The notes under the pieces: model-generated
The model's database searches: none
The model's input: only the letters and a program-made list of their open reading frames with translations
What the model was told of the DNA's origin: nothing
Part shown: piece after piece, positions 30,026-38,322 of the stretch
Layout of the letters: the number at the start of each line of letters is the position of its first letter
How positions within the stretch are numbered: the first letter of the stretch is position 1
Translations under genes and position numbers: made by a program
NCBI RefSeq assembly: GCF_031082405.1
Contig: NZ_JAVHJU010000034.1
Span: 124,001 to 188,000 of the forward strand
Source of the DNA: Amycolatopsis sp. A133
GTDB lineage: Bacteria; Actinomycetota; Actinomycetes; Mycobacteriales; Pseudonocardiaceae
Length of the DNA stretch: 64,000 nucleotides
Direction: 5' to 3'

Positions 30026-30725
30026 AGCGCGTGCGCTGAGCCTTTTCGAGGTCGTCGCGGGCCTTCGTGACCAGGGCGAGCATCGCCTGCTCCGCCGCGG
30101 CCGGGTCGCCCGCGACGATCGCGTCGAACACCTTGCGGTGGCTCGGCACCGGGTCCTCCGCCGTCGACGCGCCGTGCACCAGCTTGTCGCGCTCGGCCAG
30201 GCCGATCGCGATGACCCGTTCCATCCGCATCAGGAAGTTGTTGTGGGTGGCGGCCATCAGCCGCCGGTGGAAGGCGAGGTCGGCCTGGACGCTCGCTTCC
30301 GGGTCGTCACCCGCCGCGGCCATGTCGGCCAGCGCGTCCCGAAGTGACTCGATGTCCTCCTCCGACGCGCGCCCGGCGGCGAACCGGGCGGCGGCGGGCT
30401 CCACGACCGCGCGGACCTCGGTGAGCTCGTCGAGCAGCCCGGGGTCGTCGGCGGCCGCGGTCTGCCAGCGCATGACGTCGGCGTCGAGCAGGTTCCACTT
30501 CTCGCGCGGCTGGACGAAGGTGCCGCGCTTCTGCCGGGCGTCGATCATGCCCTTGGCCGCCAGGACCTTCAGCGCTTCGCGCAGCGCGGTGAGGCTGATG
30601 TCGAGCTCTTCGCGCAGCGCGGGCAGGTCCAGGACGGTGCCCTCGCCCCACTCGTCGGAGAGGATCCGGCTGGCCAGCGCCTCCACGGTCTGGCCGTGCA
30701 GCCCGCGTGGCCGGTGTTCGGTCAA
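30021..30725 (-). CDS. GntR-family (FadR/FCD subgroup) regulator of the sugar-acid module
   Basis: 234-residue repressor. Winged helix at residues about 8-75: GLHGQTVEALASRILSDEWG, LPALREELDISLTALREALK, ARQKRGTFVQPREKWNLLDA. The FCD ligand domain follows, with the metal-site residues in TEVRAVVEPAAARFAAGRAS, DLAFHRRLMAATHN and PSHRKVFDAIVAGD. The W-N-L-L-D-x-D-V-x-x-W string after the wing is typical of DgoR-like galactonate repressors. It lies 61 bp downstream of the lactonase gene on the same strand and close to dgoD, so it probably represses this module in answer to galactonate or a related acid. Its 3' end overlaps the repeat element, which provides its stop. Confidence 0.9.
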   Translation of the reverse strand: MTEHRPRGLHGQTVEALASRILSDEWGEGTVLDLPALREELDISLTALREALKVLAAKGMIDARQKRGTFVQPREKWNLLDADVMRWQTAAADDPGLLDELTEVRAVVEPAAARFAAGRASEEDIESLRDALADMAAAGDDPEASVQADLAFHRRLMAATHNNFLMRMERVIAIGLAERDKLVHGASTAEDPVPSHRKVFDAIVAGDPAAAEQAMLALVTKARDDLEKAQRTRS

Positions 30726-30786
30726 TGGAGGGCCCTCTCAGCCAGCAGGTGATGACGGCATTATGAATACACGGCGTCGCTCCGCG

Positions 30787-31788
30787 TCAAGGCAGGGAAA
30801 CCGGCAGCACGAACGTCGGCGACCCCGTCGGGTAGTACCGCAGCTCCGCTTCGCCGGACGCGGTCAGCGTGAACGCCGTGATCGCGTCCTCCGATTGCGC
30901 GGCCACGTAACAAGTCCCGCCCACCAACGCGAAGTGCCGCGGGTTCGCGCCGCACGGCTGGTCCGCCACCGCGGCGGCGTCGTCGAGCGCGAACTCCGTC
31001 ACGCAGTCCGGGCCGCGGTTCGACACGTACATGCGCGAGCCCGACAGCTCCAAGTGGGCCACCAGATTCGGGACCGACGGCTCGGCGTGCGTCGACGCGG
31101 CCACCGACACCACCGAAAACGCGCCCGGCGAGGTTTCCCGGACCGTCACCACGGTCCCCGCCAGCTCGCCGACCACGTACGCCAGGTCGGTGCCCGGCCG
31201 CCGGACCAGCTGACGCGGTCCCGTGCCCGGCGGCAGCGAAGACACCGCCAGCGGCTCCAGCTCGCCCGACGGCGTCAGCGTGTAACTGCGGATCTCGTCC
31301 GTGCCCAGGTCGACCGCGCTCACCATCGACGCCCCCGGAACGGCCATGTGGACGTGCGCCGCTTCCTGGCGGTCGGACACCGGGCCGCTGCCGGAGTGCT
31401 GGACCAGCGCGGTCCGCGACTCCAGCGCACCCGACGGCGACAGCGAGAACACCGCCAGGCTGCCGCCCGTGTAGTTGGCGCACAACAGGAAACGGCCGTC
31501 CGGGGTCACCGCCAGGTGGCACGGGTGCGCGCCACCCGTCTCGGCCGTGCCCAGCACCGACAACGTCCCCGAAGGGGAGATGGCCAACGCCGTCACACCA
31601 CCGTCCGACAGCTCGTTGGCCGCGTACAGCACCGGCAACGAGGGGTGCCTCACCAGCCACGACGGCGACTCCAGCGGCAGGGCAGCGGCTTCGCGGAGCT
31701 CACCCGACGGCGTCCGCGAGAACGTCGTGATCCCCGTGCCGTTCCCCGCGTCGCCGGTGTAGCACCCGACGAAGACCAGCTCAGCCAT
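30787..31788 (-). CDS. Sugar lactonase, 7-bladed beta-propeller (lactonase family)
   Basis: 333-residue cytosolic protein of the 6-phosphogluconolactonase/YbhE-type beta-propeller family. Blade repeats are seen as FVGCYTGDAGNGTGITTF, LPVLYAANELSDGGVTALAI, CHLAVTPDGRFLLCANYTGG, ISYTL-like strands and PRHFALVGGTCYVAAQSED. Such proteins hydrolyse sugar lactones. In this locus the expected substrate is the aldonolactone formed by the SDR dehydrogenase, giving the acid that DgoD dehydrates. It starts within the last 8 nt of the aldolase gene, so aldolase, lactonase and probably GntR form one transcript. Confidence 0.88.
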   Translation of the reverse strand: MAELVFVGCYTGDAGNGTGITTFSRTPSGELREAAALPLESPSWLVRHPSLPVLYAANELSDGGVTALAISPSGTLSVLGTAETGGAHPCHLAVTPDGRFLLCANYTGGSLAVFSLSPSGALESRTALVQHSGSGPVSDRQEAAHVHMAVPGASMVSAVDLGTDEIRSYTLTPSGELEPLAVSSLPPGTGPRQLVRRPGTDLAYVVGELAGTVVTVRETSPGAFSVVSVAASTHAEPSVPNLVAHLELSGSRMYVSNRGPDCVTEFALDDAAAVADQPCGANPRHFALVGGTCYVAAQSEDAITAFTLTASGEAELRYYPTGSPTFVLPVSLP

Positions 31789-32398
31789 GCGCGCTCCTCA
31801 ACAGCGTCTCGACGCGGGCGGTGATCTCCGCGGTCGTGCCGCGGGTCAGCGCCGAGCCGATCCCGCAGGCGACCGCACCCGCCGAAAGCCAGCCTGGCAC
31901 GTCGTCGGGGCCGATGCCGCCGGTGGGTACCAGCGGGGCCTGCGGCAGCGCCGCCCGCACGTCCGACACCCACGAGGGCCCCAGCGCCGAAGCCGGGAAC
32001 ACCTTCACCGCGTCGGCGCCTTCTTCCAGCGCCCGCACGATTTCGGTCACCGAACCGGCGCCGGGGAAGGCCGCCGCGCCGTACCGGTGAGCGGTGCGGA
32101 TCACCGCGGCGTCCACCGACGGCGACACGAGGAACCGCGCGCCGGCGCGGATCGCCAGCACGGCGGACGGCTCGTCGAGCACCGTGCCGGCGCCGATCGT
32201 CGCGTCCGGGTAGGCGGCCGTGAGGCCGGAGATCGCGTCCAGTGCGCCAGGATTCGTCAGCGGCAGCTCGATCGACCGCAGCCCGGCTTCGAGCGCGACG
32301 CGGGCCGCCGAAACCGCCGACTCCGCATCGCGGGTGCGCACGATGCCGATGACTCCTTGGTGCAGTGCGGACGCCGTGATCTCCCAGCGGTAGCTCAT
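31781..32398 (-). CDS. 2-dehydro-3-deoxy-6-phospho(gal/glu)conate aldolase
   Basis: 205-residue class I aldolase of the KDPG/KDPGal family, splitting the 6-phospho-2-keto-3-deoxy acid into pyruvate and glyceraldehyde-3-phosphate. GVIGIVRTRDAESAVSAARV, LRSIELPLTNPGALDAI (catalytic Glu), IGAGTVLDEPSAVLAIRAGA, FLVSPSVD, and VKVFPASALGPSW with the Schiff-base Lys, then VPTGGIGPDDVPGWLSAGA are intact. Beside dgoD the KDPGal role is likely. Because no kinase is seen nearby, it may instead receive phosphorylated substrate made elsewhere, or act on unphosphorylated KDGal. Divergent from the SDR-dgoD transcript. Confidence 0.92.
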   Translation of the reverse strand: MSYRWEITASALHQGVIGIVRTRDAESAVSAARVALEAGLRSIELPLTNPGALDAISGLTAAYPDATIGAGTVLDEPSAVLAIRAGARFLVSPSVDAAVIRTAHRYGAAAFPGAGSVTEIVRALEEGADAVKVFPASALGPSWVSDVRAALPQAPLVPTGGIGPDDVPGWLSAGAVACGIGSALTRGTTAEITARVETLLRSAHG

Positions 32399-32471
32399 GG
32401 CTGCAGTTTACCTTGTGAAATCTTAAATTAGGATTTATTCTCTCCCGAGTGCTGCGAGGACGGGAGAGGCG
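32399..32471. promoter_or_regulatory. Divergent A+T-rich promoter/operator region of the sugar-acid module
   Basis: 73 bp between the aldolase and SDR starts. The A+T-rich core 32416-32440 stands out sharply in this genome and contains AAATC (32418-32422) facing GATTT (32432-32436). Promoters in both directions and the GntR operator are expected here. GGGAGAGGC just before the SDR ATG is its ribosome site. Confidence 0.5.
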
Positions 32472-33149
32472 ATGCCGACAGCGGTGGTGACCGGAGCGGC
32501 GTCCGGGATCGGGCTGGCGACCGCCCGCAAGCTCCTGGAAGCCGGCTACCGCGTGCTCGGCGTGGACATCGCCGAACTCCCCGACGGCGTCGTCCCGATC
32601 CGGGGCAGCGTAGGCGACGAAGCGACGTGGGCGGCCATCGGTGAGGTCGACGCCCTGGTCAGCAACGCCTACGTCCCGAGCACCGGGCCGCTGCACAAAA
32701 TCGACCTCGCCGAGTGGCAGCGCCAGCTCGACGTCAACCTGACCGGCACGTACCTCGCCCTGAAGGCCTGCCTGCCGTCGCTGCGGCAACGGCGCGGCGC
32801 GGTCGTGCTGGTCTCGTCGGTGCACGCGCACTTCGGGTTGCCGGGCCACCCCGCGTACGCCGCCAGCAAGGGCGCGCTGGTCTCGCTGGCCCGCCAGCTG
32901 GCCGTCGAATACGCCCCCGAGGTGCGGGTCAACTCCGTGCTGCCGGGACCGGTGCTGACCGAGGCCTGGCGCCACATCTCGCCGGCGGACCGCGAACGCA
33001 GCGCGCGGGCGACCCCCGCGGGCCGGCTCGGCGATCCGGCCGAGGTGGCGAACGTGATCGCGTTCCTGCTCTCGGACGCCGCGTCGTTCGTCACCGGGGC
33101 CGAGCTGACCGTCGACGGCGGCTGGTCCGCCGCCAAGGATTCCGCGTAG
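32472..33149 (+). CDS. Short-chain dehydrogenase/reductase, likely sugar dehydrogenase
   Basis: 225-residue classical SDR. VVTGAASGIGLATARKLLEA is the TGxxxGIG coenzyme loop. The Asp at the end of strand 2 (GVDIAEL) favours NAD. The expected NAG after strand 4 is modified to LVSNAYV. VVLVSSVHAHFGLPGHPAYAASKG gives the catalytic S and YxxxK. Short length comes from a compact middle. Given dgoD 12 bp downstream and a lactonase across the promoter, oxidation of an aldose such as galactose or fucose to its lactone is a reasonable role, but it is inferred from neighbours only. Confidence 0.9.
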   Translation: MPTAVVTGAASGIGLATARKLLEAGYRVLGVDIAELPDGVVPIRGSVGDEATWAAIGEVDALVSNAYVPSTGPLHKIDLAEWQRQLDVNLTGTYLALKACLPSLRQRRGAVVLVSSVHAHFGLPGHPAYAASKGALVSLARQLAVEYAPEVRVNSVLPGPVLTEAWRHISPADRERSARATPAGRLGDPAEVANVIAFLLSDAASFVTGAELTVDGGWSAAKDSA

Positions 33150-33161
33150 AGGGGGACACGG

Positions 33162-34307
33162 GTGAAGATCACCGGGGTTGAGACGTTCCTGGTCGCGCCG
33201 CGCTGGCTGTTCCTCAAGCTCAGCACGGACGAGGGCATCTGCGGCTGGGGCGAGCCCGTGGTCGAGGGCCGCGCGGCGACCGTGCGCGCGGCCGTGCACG
33301 AGCTGTCCGACCTGCTGATCGGCCAGGACCCGCTGCGCATCGAAGACCACTGGCAGGTGCTGCGCCGCGGCGGCTTCTACCGCGGTGGCCCGGTGCTCTC
33401 CAGCGCGCTCGCCGGGTTCGACCAAGCGTTGTGGGACATCGCCGGGAAGGTCCGCGACGCGCCGGTGCACGAACTGCTCGGCGGCCCGGTCCGCGACCGC
33501 GTGCGGGTCTACAGCTGGGTCGGCGGCGATCGCCCGGCCGGCATCCGCGAAGCCGTGTCCGCGCAGGTCGAGGCCGGGTTCACGGCGGTGAAGATGAACG
33601 TCGCGGGCCCGCTGGCGGCGATCGCGTCCCCGGCCGAGGCCGACGCGGCGGTGGCACGCGCGTGGGAGGCGCGGGAGGTGCTCGGCCCGCACCGCGACCT
33701 CGCGATCGACTTCCACGGCCGCGTCTCGCCCGCGATGGCCCGGCGGCTGGTCCGGCTGCTGGAGGACGTCCAGCCGATGTTCGTCGAGGAGCCGGTGCTG
33801 CCGGAGACGCAAGGCGACGCGCTGCGCGCGGTCGTCGAGGCGTCCACGGTGCCGATCGCGGTCGGCGAGCGGCTCTACTCGCGCTGGGAGTTCAAGCCGG
33901 TGCTCGACGCCGGCGTTGCGGTCGTCCAGCCGGACCCGTCGCACGCCGGCGGCATCTCGGAGCTGCGTCGGATCGGCGCGCTGGCCGAGGTGTACGGCGC
34001 TTCGCTGGCACCGCACTGCCCGCTCGGGCCGATCTCGCTGGCCGCGTCGCTGCAGGTCGCGTTCGCGACGCCGAACTTCCTGATCCAGGAACAGAGTGTG
34101 GGCATGCACTACCACGAGGGCCGCGAGCACCAGTACCTCGTGGACCCGTCGATCTTCGCGTTCCAGGACGGCTACGCGGCGCGCCCGCTCAAGCCCGGCC
34201 TCGGCATCGAGGTCGACGAGAAAGCCGTGCGGCGCGCGGACGAGACCGGGCACGCGTGGCGCTCACCGGTGTGGCGCCACGACGACGGCAGCTTCGCCGA
34301 GTGGTGA
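33162..34307 (+). CDS. dgoD: D-galactonate dehydratase (enolase superfamily)
   Basis: 381 residues, close throughout to E. coli DgoD as I recall it: MKITGVETFLVAPRWLFLKL, GICGWGEPVVEGRAATVRAA, GFYRGGPVLSSALAGFDQAL, RVYSWVGGDRPAGI, LAIDFHGRVSPAMARRLVRL, FVEEPVLPE, VGERLYSR, QPDPSHAGGISELRRI, LAPHCPLGPISLAASLQVAF, QEQSVGMHY and a terminal WRHDDGSFAEW. The metal ligands (Asp of DFHGR, then Glu of EEP and GER) and the active-site His of APHCPLGP are present. It removes water from D-galactonate to give 2-keto-3-deoxygalactonate. GTG start with GGGGGACACGG upstream. The purB promoter follows. Confidence 0.95.
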   Translation: MKITGVETFLVAPRWLFLKLSTDEGICGWGEPVVEGRAATVRAAVHELSDLLIGQDPLRIEDHWQVLRRGGFYRGGPVLSSALAGFDQALWDIAGKVRDAPVHELLGGPVRDRVRVYSWVGGDRPAGIREAVSAQVEAGFTAVKMNVAGPLAAIASPAEADAAVARAWEAREVLGPHRDLAIDFHGRVSPAMARRLVRLLEDVQPMFVEEPVLPETQGDALRAVVEASTVPIAVGERLYSRWEFKPVLDAGVAVVQPDPSHAGGISELRRIGALAEVYGASLAPHCPLGPISLAASLQVAFATPNFLIQEQSVGMHYHEGREHQYLVDPSIFAFQDGYAARPLKPGLGIEVDEKAVRRADETGHAWRSPVWRHDDGSFAEW

Positions 34308-34346
34308 CCCGGCGACCGGGGGCCGAGCCGCGCTGACCTGCGCAGG

Positions 34347-34352
34347 TATCGT
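34347..34352 (+). promoter_or_regulatory. -10 box TATCGT for leaderless purB
   Basis: TANNNT hexamer ending 6 nt before the GTG at 34359. Confidence 0.5.
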
Positions 34353-34358
34353 GAGGGC

Positions 34359-35786
34359 GTGACGGACAAGCCCCGCATTCCGAACGTACTCGCCGCCCGC
34401 TACGCCTCGGCCGAGCTGGTCTCGCTCTGGTCCCCGGAGCAGAAGGTCGTCCTGGAACGGCAGCTGTGGCTCGCCGTCCTCAAGGCACAGAAGGACCTCG
34501 GCGTCGAGGTACCGGACGGAGTCGTCGAGGCCTACGAGCGCGTGCTGGAGAACGTCGACCTCGAGTCGATCGCCGCCCGCGAGCGCGTCACCCGGCACGA
34601 CGTCAAGGCGCGGATCGAGGAGTTCAGCGAGCTCGCCGGGCAGGAGCACGTCCACAAGGGCATGACCTCCCGCGACCTCACCGAGAACGTCGAGCAGCTG
34701 CAGCTGCTCCGGTCCCTGGAGCTCGTCCGCACCCGCGTCGCCGCCGTGCTGGCGCGGCTGGCCGTCCTCGCCGTCGAGCACGCCGACACGGTCATGGCCG
34801 GGCGCTCGCACAACGTCGCCGCGCAGGCCACCACCCTCGGCAAGCGGTTCGCCACGGCGGCCGACGAGCTGCTGGTCGCCTTCGAGCGGCTCGACAACCT
34901 CATCGAGCGGTACCCGCTGCGCGGCATCAAGGGCCCGGTCGGCACCGCGCAGGACATGCTCGACCTGCTCGGCGACGAGTCTACTTTGGACAATCTGGAA
35001 GACCGCGTCATGGCGCACCTCGGCTTCAACCGGCGGTTCGTCAGCGTCGGCCAGGTGTACCCGCGCTCGCTCGACTTCGACGTGCTGTCCACTGTGGTCC
35101 AGCTCGCCGCGGCGCCGTCCAGCCTGGCCAAGACGATCCGGCTGATGGCGGGCCACGAGCTGGTGACCGAGGGCTTCAAGCCCGGCCAGGTCGGCTCGTC
35201 GGCCATGCCGCACAAGATGAACACCCGCTCCTGCGAGCGGGTCAACGGTCTCGCCGTGGTGCTGCGCGGTTACCTGTCCATGATCGGCGAGCTGGCCGGC
35301 GACCAGTGGAACGAGGGTGACGTCTCCGACTCGGTCGTCCGCCGCGTGGCGCTGCCGGATGCGTTCTTCGCGCTCGACGGCCTGTTGGAGACGTTCCTCA
35401 CGGTGCTCGCCGAGTTCGGCGCCTTCCCGGCGGTGATCGAGCGTGAGCTGGATCGCTATCTGCCGTTCCTCACCACGACGAAGGTGCTCATGGCTTCGGT
35501 CCGCGCGGGCGTCGGGCGGGAAACGGCCCACGAAGCGATCAAGGAGCACTCGGTCGCCGTCGCGCTCGAGATGCGCGAAGGGCGCGCCGAGAACGACCTG
35601 CTCGACCGGTTCGCGGCCGACGACCGCATCCCGCTCGACCGCGGTGAGCTGGACAAACTCCTCGCCGACCGGATTTCGTTCACCGGCACGGCCGGGCGGC
35701 AGGTCGCGCAGGTCGCCGAGCGCGTCGCGCAGGTCCTCGAGCGGTTCCCCGGCGCCGCGGGTTATGCGCCGCAGCCGATCCTGTGA
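34359..35786 (+). CDS. purB: Adenylosuccinate lyase
   Basis: 475-residue cytosolic homotetrameric lyase of the fumarase/aspartase superfamily, acting twice in purine synthesis (SAICAR to AICAR, adenylosuccinate to AMP). RIPNVLAARYASAELVSLWS at the start, HKGMTSRDLTENVEQLQLLR (catalytic region 1), MAGRSHNVAAQATTLGKRF (region 2 with its His), and the signature GSSAMPHKMNTRSCERVNGL (mobile loop with the serine) are intact. GTG start at 34359 lies 6 nt after TATCGT, so the mRNA is probably leaderless. dgoD ends 51 bp upstream. The next gene starts 151 bp after its stop, under its own promoter. Confidence 0.96.
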   Translation: MTDKPRIPNVLAARYASAELVSLWSPEQKVVLERQLWLAVLKAQKDLGVEVPDGVVEAYERVLENVDLESIAARERVTRHDVKARIEEFSELAGQEHVHKGMTSRDLTENVEQLQLLRSLELVRTRVAAVLARLAVLAVEHADTVMAGRSHNVAAQATTLGKRFATAADELLVAFERLDNLIERYPLRGIKGPVGTAQDMLDLLGDESTLDNLEDRVMAHLGFNRRFVSVGQVYPRSLDFDVLSTVVQLAAAPSSLAKTIRLMAGHELVTEGFKPGQVGSSAMPHKMNTRSCERVNGLAVVLRGYLSMIGELAGDQWNEGDVSDSVVRRVALPDAFFALDGLLETFLTVLAEFGAFPAVIERELDRYLPFLTTTKVLMASVRAGVGRETAHEAIKEHSVAVALEMREGRAENDLLDRFAADDRIPLDRGELDKLLADRISFTGTAGRQVAQVAERVAQVLERFPGAAGYAPQPIL

Positions 35787-35840
35787 GCTGACGCACCCGT
35801 CCACGGACTGGAACGAATCCACACGAACGGGCGAAATCCC

Positions 35841-35937
35841 TAATCTCGATCGCACGAAACCGGAGCGTCAGGACGTCTACCCGATGACCTGACGTGCTTT
35901 CCTCGCGCCCTTGGCGCGCCAACCTCTGGAAGAAGCG
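35841..35937 (+). promoter_or_regulatory. Promoter and structured leader of the amino-acid ABC operon
   Basis: TAATCT at 35841-35846 is a good -10, giving a leader of about 85 nt. It contains two hairpins: CGTCAGG (35866-35872) with CCTGACG (35888-35894), 15-nt loop; and CGCGCC (35904-35909) with GGCGCG (35913-35918), 3-nt loop. The second lies just upstream of the GGAAGAA ribosome site. It could be an attenuator or protein site. It does not match a riboswitch consensus I know. Confidence 0.45.
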
Positions 35938-36762
35938 ATGAGATCCACGCTGTCGAAGATCGCCGCGGTCGTCACCGCGGGCGCGCTGACGCTGACCCTG
36001 GCCGCGTGCGGCGGGTCGGGCACCTCGGCCGCGGGGCAGACCCTCCGCGTCGGGACCCTGAGCGACGCCCCGCCGTCGATCTACCTGGAGAACGGCCGCT
36101 TCACCGGCTACGACAACGAGCTGCTGCGCGACATCGCCCAGCGCGAGGGCTTCGAGGTCGAGTTCGTCGGCACGGAGTTCTCCAGCCTGCTCGCCGGCGT
36201 CGCGACCGGCAAGTTCGACATCGGCAGCTCGACGATCTCGAGCACCGAGGCGCGCAAGAAGACGGTCGCTTTCTCCAACGGCTACAACACGGGCTTCACC
36301 ACGGTCGTCACGGCGAAGGGCGCGAACCTCGAGGACGTCGCTGCGCTGGGCGGGAAGCGGCTCGGCGTGGTCCAGGGCTCGGTGCAGGACGAGTTCGCGG
36401 GCAAGGTCGCCGGCGCCCAGGTCGTCCGCTTCCCGGACTACAACGCTGGTTTTGCGCAGCTCAAGAACGCCACCCTCGACGGCTGGGTCGTACCGCAGGA
36501 CATCGGGCAGAAGTACCTGGACCAGAACCCGGGTGTCCCGCTGGAACTCGGGTACACCGCCGAGGACAAGGACACGCCGTCGGCGTTCGCCGTCGCCAAG
36601 ACGAACCCGGATCTGCTGAAGAAGCTCAACGACGGCTTGGCCAAGGCCGTCGCGGACGGCACGGTCGCCCGCATCTACGGGCAGTTCTACAAGAACACGC
36701 CGCTGTCGAAGGAACTGCAGCCGGGCGGTCCCGGCCTGCCCGTGAAGAACCTGGATGCGTGA
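35938..36762 (+). CDS. Amino-acid ABC transporter substrate-binding lipoprotein 1
   Basis: 274-residue SBP_bac_3-family lipoprotein, membrane-anchored on the outer face. Signal peptide MRSTLSKIAAVVTAGALTLT with lipobox LAAC at about 23-26. The mature fold begins TLRVGTLSDAPPSIYLENGR; FDIGSSTISSTEARKKTVAF is the hinge and substrate region; LGGKRLGVVQGSVQDEF starts lobe 2. Expected ligands are polar amino acids (glutamine, glutamate or histidine group). It is the most divergent of three tandem paralogues. The ATG at 35938 with GGAAGAA is preferred over 35911, which would bury the signal peptide. The next gene starts 1 nt after the stop. Confidence 0.92.
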   Translation: MRSTLSKIAAVVTAGALTLTLAACGGSGTSAAGQTLRVGTLSDAPPSIYLENGRFTGYDNELLRDIAQREGFEVEFVGTEFSSLLAGVATGKFDIGSSTISSTEARKKTVAFSNGYNTGFTTVVTAKGANLEDVAALGGKRLGVVQGSVQDEFAGKVAGAQVVRFPDYNAGFAQLKNATLDGWVVPQDIGQKYLDQNPGVPLELGYTAEDKDTPSAFAVAKTNPDLLKKLNDGLAKAVADGTVARIYGQFYKNTPLSKELQPGGPGLPVKNLDA

Positions 36763-36763
36763 C

Positions 36764-37528
36764 ATGAAGAAGCTGATCGTCACCGTGTTGGCGGCCGCCC
36801 TCACGCTGACCGCGTGCGGCGGCTCGGACAGCGCTTCCTCGACGTTGCGGGTGGGGACGCTGAGCGACGCGCCGCCGAACATCTACCTCGAGAACGGCAA
36901 CTACACCGGCTTCGACAACGAGCTGCTCAAGGCCATCGCGGCCAAGCAGAACCTGAAGCTGGAGTTCGCCGCGACCGACTTCTCCGCCCTGCTCGGGCAG
37001 GTCGCGTCGGGCCGCTTCGACATCGCCAGCTCGGCGATCGCGCAAACCGACGAGCGCAAGAAGACGGTGGACTTCTCGGCGGCCTACGACTTCGAAACGA
37101 TGAGCATCCAGGCCAAGCAGGGCACGCCGGTCACCGACGAGCAGGGGCTGGCGGGCAAACGCGTCGCCGTCATCCAGGCGACCGTCGGCGACCACTGGCT
37201 GACCAGCACGGTCCCGGCGGCGCAGGCCGTGCGGTTCCCCGACTACGCCGCCGCGCTGACCGCGCTGAAGAGCGGGGCCGTCGACGCGTACATCTTGGAC
37301 CAGAGCATCGCCGAGAAGAACGTCACCGGCAACCCGGACGCCAAGCTGGTCGTCGTCAAGAGCTTCGTCACCGATGTGCCGCACGGCTTCGCGGTGAAGA
37401 AGGGCAACGCCGAGCTGCTGCGCAAGATCGACGACGGGCTCAAGCAGGTGATCTCCGACGGAACCTGGCTTAAGCTGCACCAGCAGTTCCTGCCGACCGC
37501 TCCGGTGCCGGCCGGGTTCCAGGGTTAG
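36764..37528 (+). CDS. Amino-acid ABC transporter substrate-binding lipoprotein 2
   Basis: 254-residue paralogue of the preceding lipoprotein. Signal MKKLIVTVLAAALTLTACGG, lipobox LTAC. TLRVGTLSDAPPNIYLENGN, GFDNELLKAIAAKQNLKLEF, FDIASSAIAQTDERKKTVDF and LAGKRVAVIQATVGDHWLTS correspond position by position to paralogues 1 and 3; similarity to paralogue 3 is much the higher. Residues lining the binding cleft differ (YDFETMS here against YNYQSLG in number 3), suggesting different ligand preference on a shared transporter. The ATG at 36764 starts immediately after the upstream stop; an alternative GTG at 36755 overlaps it. Confidence 0.93.
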   Translation: MKKLIVTVLAAALTLTACGGSDSASSTLRVGTLSDAPPNIYLENGNYTGFDNELLKAIAAKQNLKLEFAATDFSALLGQVASGRFDIASSAIAQTDERKKTVDFSAAYDFETMSIQAKQGTPVTDEQGLAGKRVAVIQATVGDHWLTSTVPAAQAVRFPDYAAALTALKSGAVDAYILDQSIAEKNVTGNPDAKLVVVKSFVTDVPHGFAVKKGNAELLRKIDDGLKQVISDGTWLKLHQQFLPTAPVPAGFQG

Positions 37529-37535
37529 GAGAAGC

Positions 37536-38315
37536 ATGAAGAAAACGCTGGTCACGGTAATCACCGCGACCTTGCTGGCCGCGCTCACGGCGTGCGGCGG
37601 CTCGGACAGCGGCGGCGAGAAGACCCTGCGCGTCGGCACGCTGAGCGACTCGAAGCCGAACGCCTACCAGGAGAACGGCAACTACACCGGGTTCGACAAC
37701 GAGCTGCTGAAGGCCATCGCGGCCAAGGAAGGCCTGAAGCTGGAGTTCGCCGCGACGGAGTTCTCGGCGCTGCTCGGCCAGGTCGCGAACGGCACGTTCG
37801 ACATCGGCAGCTCGGCGATCTCCCAGACCGACGCCCGCAAGAAGACCGTCGACTTCTCGGCGCCGTACAACTACCAGTCCCTCGGCATCGAAGCCAAGGA
37901 GACCGCCGGCATCACCGACGAGAACTCGCTGGCGGGCAAGCGGATCGGGGTCGTCCAGGGCACGGTTTCGGACACGTGGCTCGGTTCGAACGCGCCGACC
38001 GCGCAGGCCGTCCGCTTCCCGAACGACGCTGCGGCCCTCAACGCCCTCAAGACCGGCGCGATCGACGGCGCCGTGTTCGACCAGGCCACGGCCGAGGACT
38101 ACGCGAAGAACAACGCCGATGCGAAGCTCAAGGTGACCAAGGCGATCACCACGACCATCCCGCACGGGTTCGCCTTCAAGAAGGGCAACACGGACCTGAT
38201 CAACAAGATCAACGACGGCCTGAAGAAGGTCATCGCGGACGGCACCTGGGTCAAGGTGCACGATCAGTTCGAGCCCACCGCGCCGGTGCCCGCCGAGTTC
38301 AAGCCGGGGCAGTAA
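37536..38315 (+). CDS. Amino-acid ABC transporter substrate-binding lipoprotein 3
   Basis: 259-residue third paralogue, 7 bp after the second. Signal MKKTLVTVITATLLAALTAC with lipobox LTAC. TLRVGTLSDSKPNAYQENGN, then GFDNELLKAIAAKEGLKLEF and FDIGSSAISQTDARKKTVDF, nearly identical to paralogue 2 in the N-terminal lobe, with LAGKRIGVVQGTVSDTWLGS in lobe 2. GGAGAAGC serves as ribosome site. The permease starts 7 bp after the stop. The close likeness to paralogue 2 points to a recent tandem duplication, after an older split from paralogue 1. Confidence 0.93.
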   Translation: MKKTLVTVITATLLAALTACGGSDSGGEKTLRVGTLSDSKPNAYQENGNYTGFDNELLKAIAAKEGLKLEFAATEFSALLGQVANGTFDIGSSAISQTDARKKTVDFSAPYNYQSLGIEAKETAGITDENSLAGKRIGVVQGTVSDTWLGSNAPTAQAVRFPNDAAALNALKTGAIDGAVFDQATAEDYAKNNADAKLKVTKAITTTIPHGFAFKKGNTDLINKINDGLKKVIADGTWVKVHDQFEPTAPVPAEFKPGQ

Positions 38316-38322
38316 TTCCACA

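Noticed and set aside
35861..35937. SAM (S-box-like) riboswitch ahead of the binding-protein operon
   Set aside because: CCCGATGA and GCCAACC occur, but their spacing and the surrounding helices do not fit any SAM riboswitch architecture I know; kept only as a structured leader.
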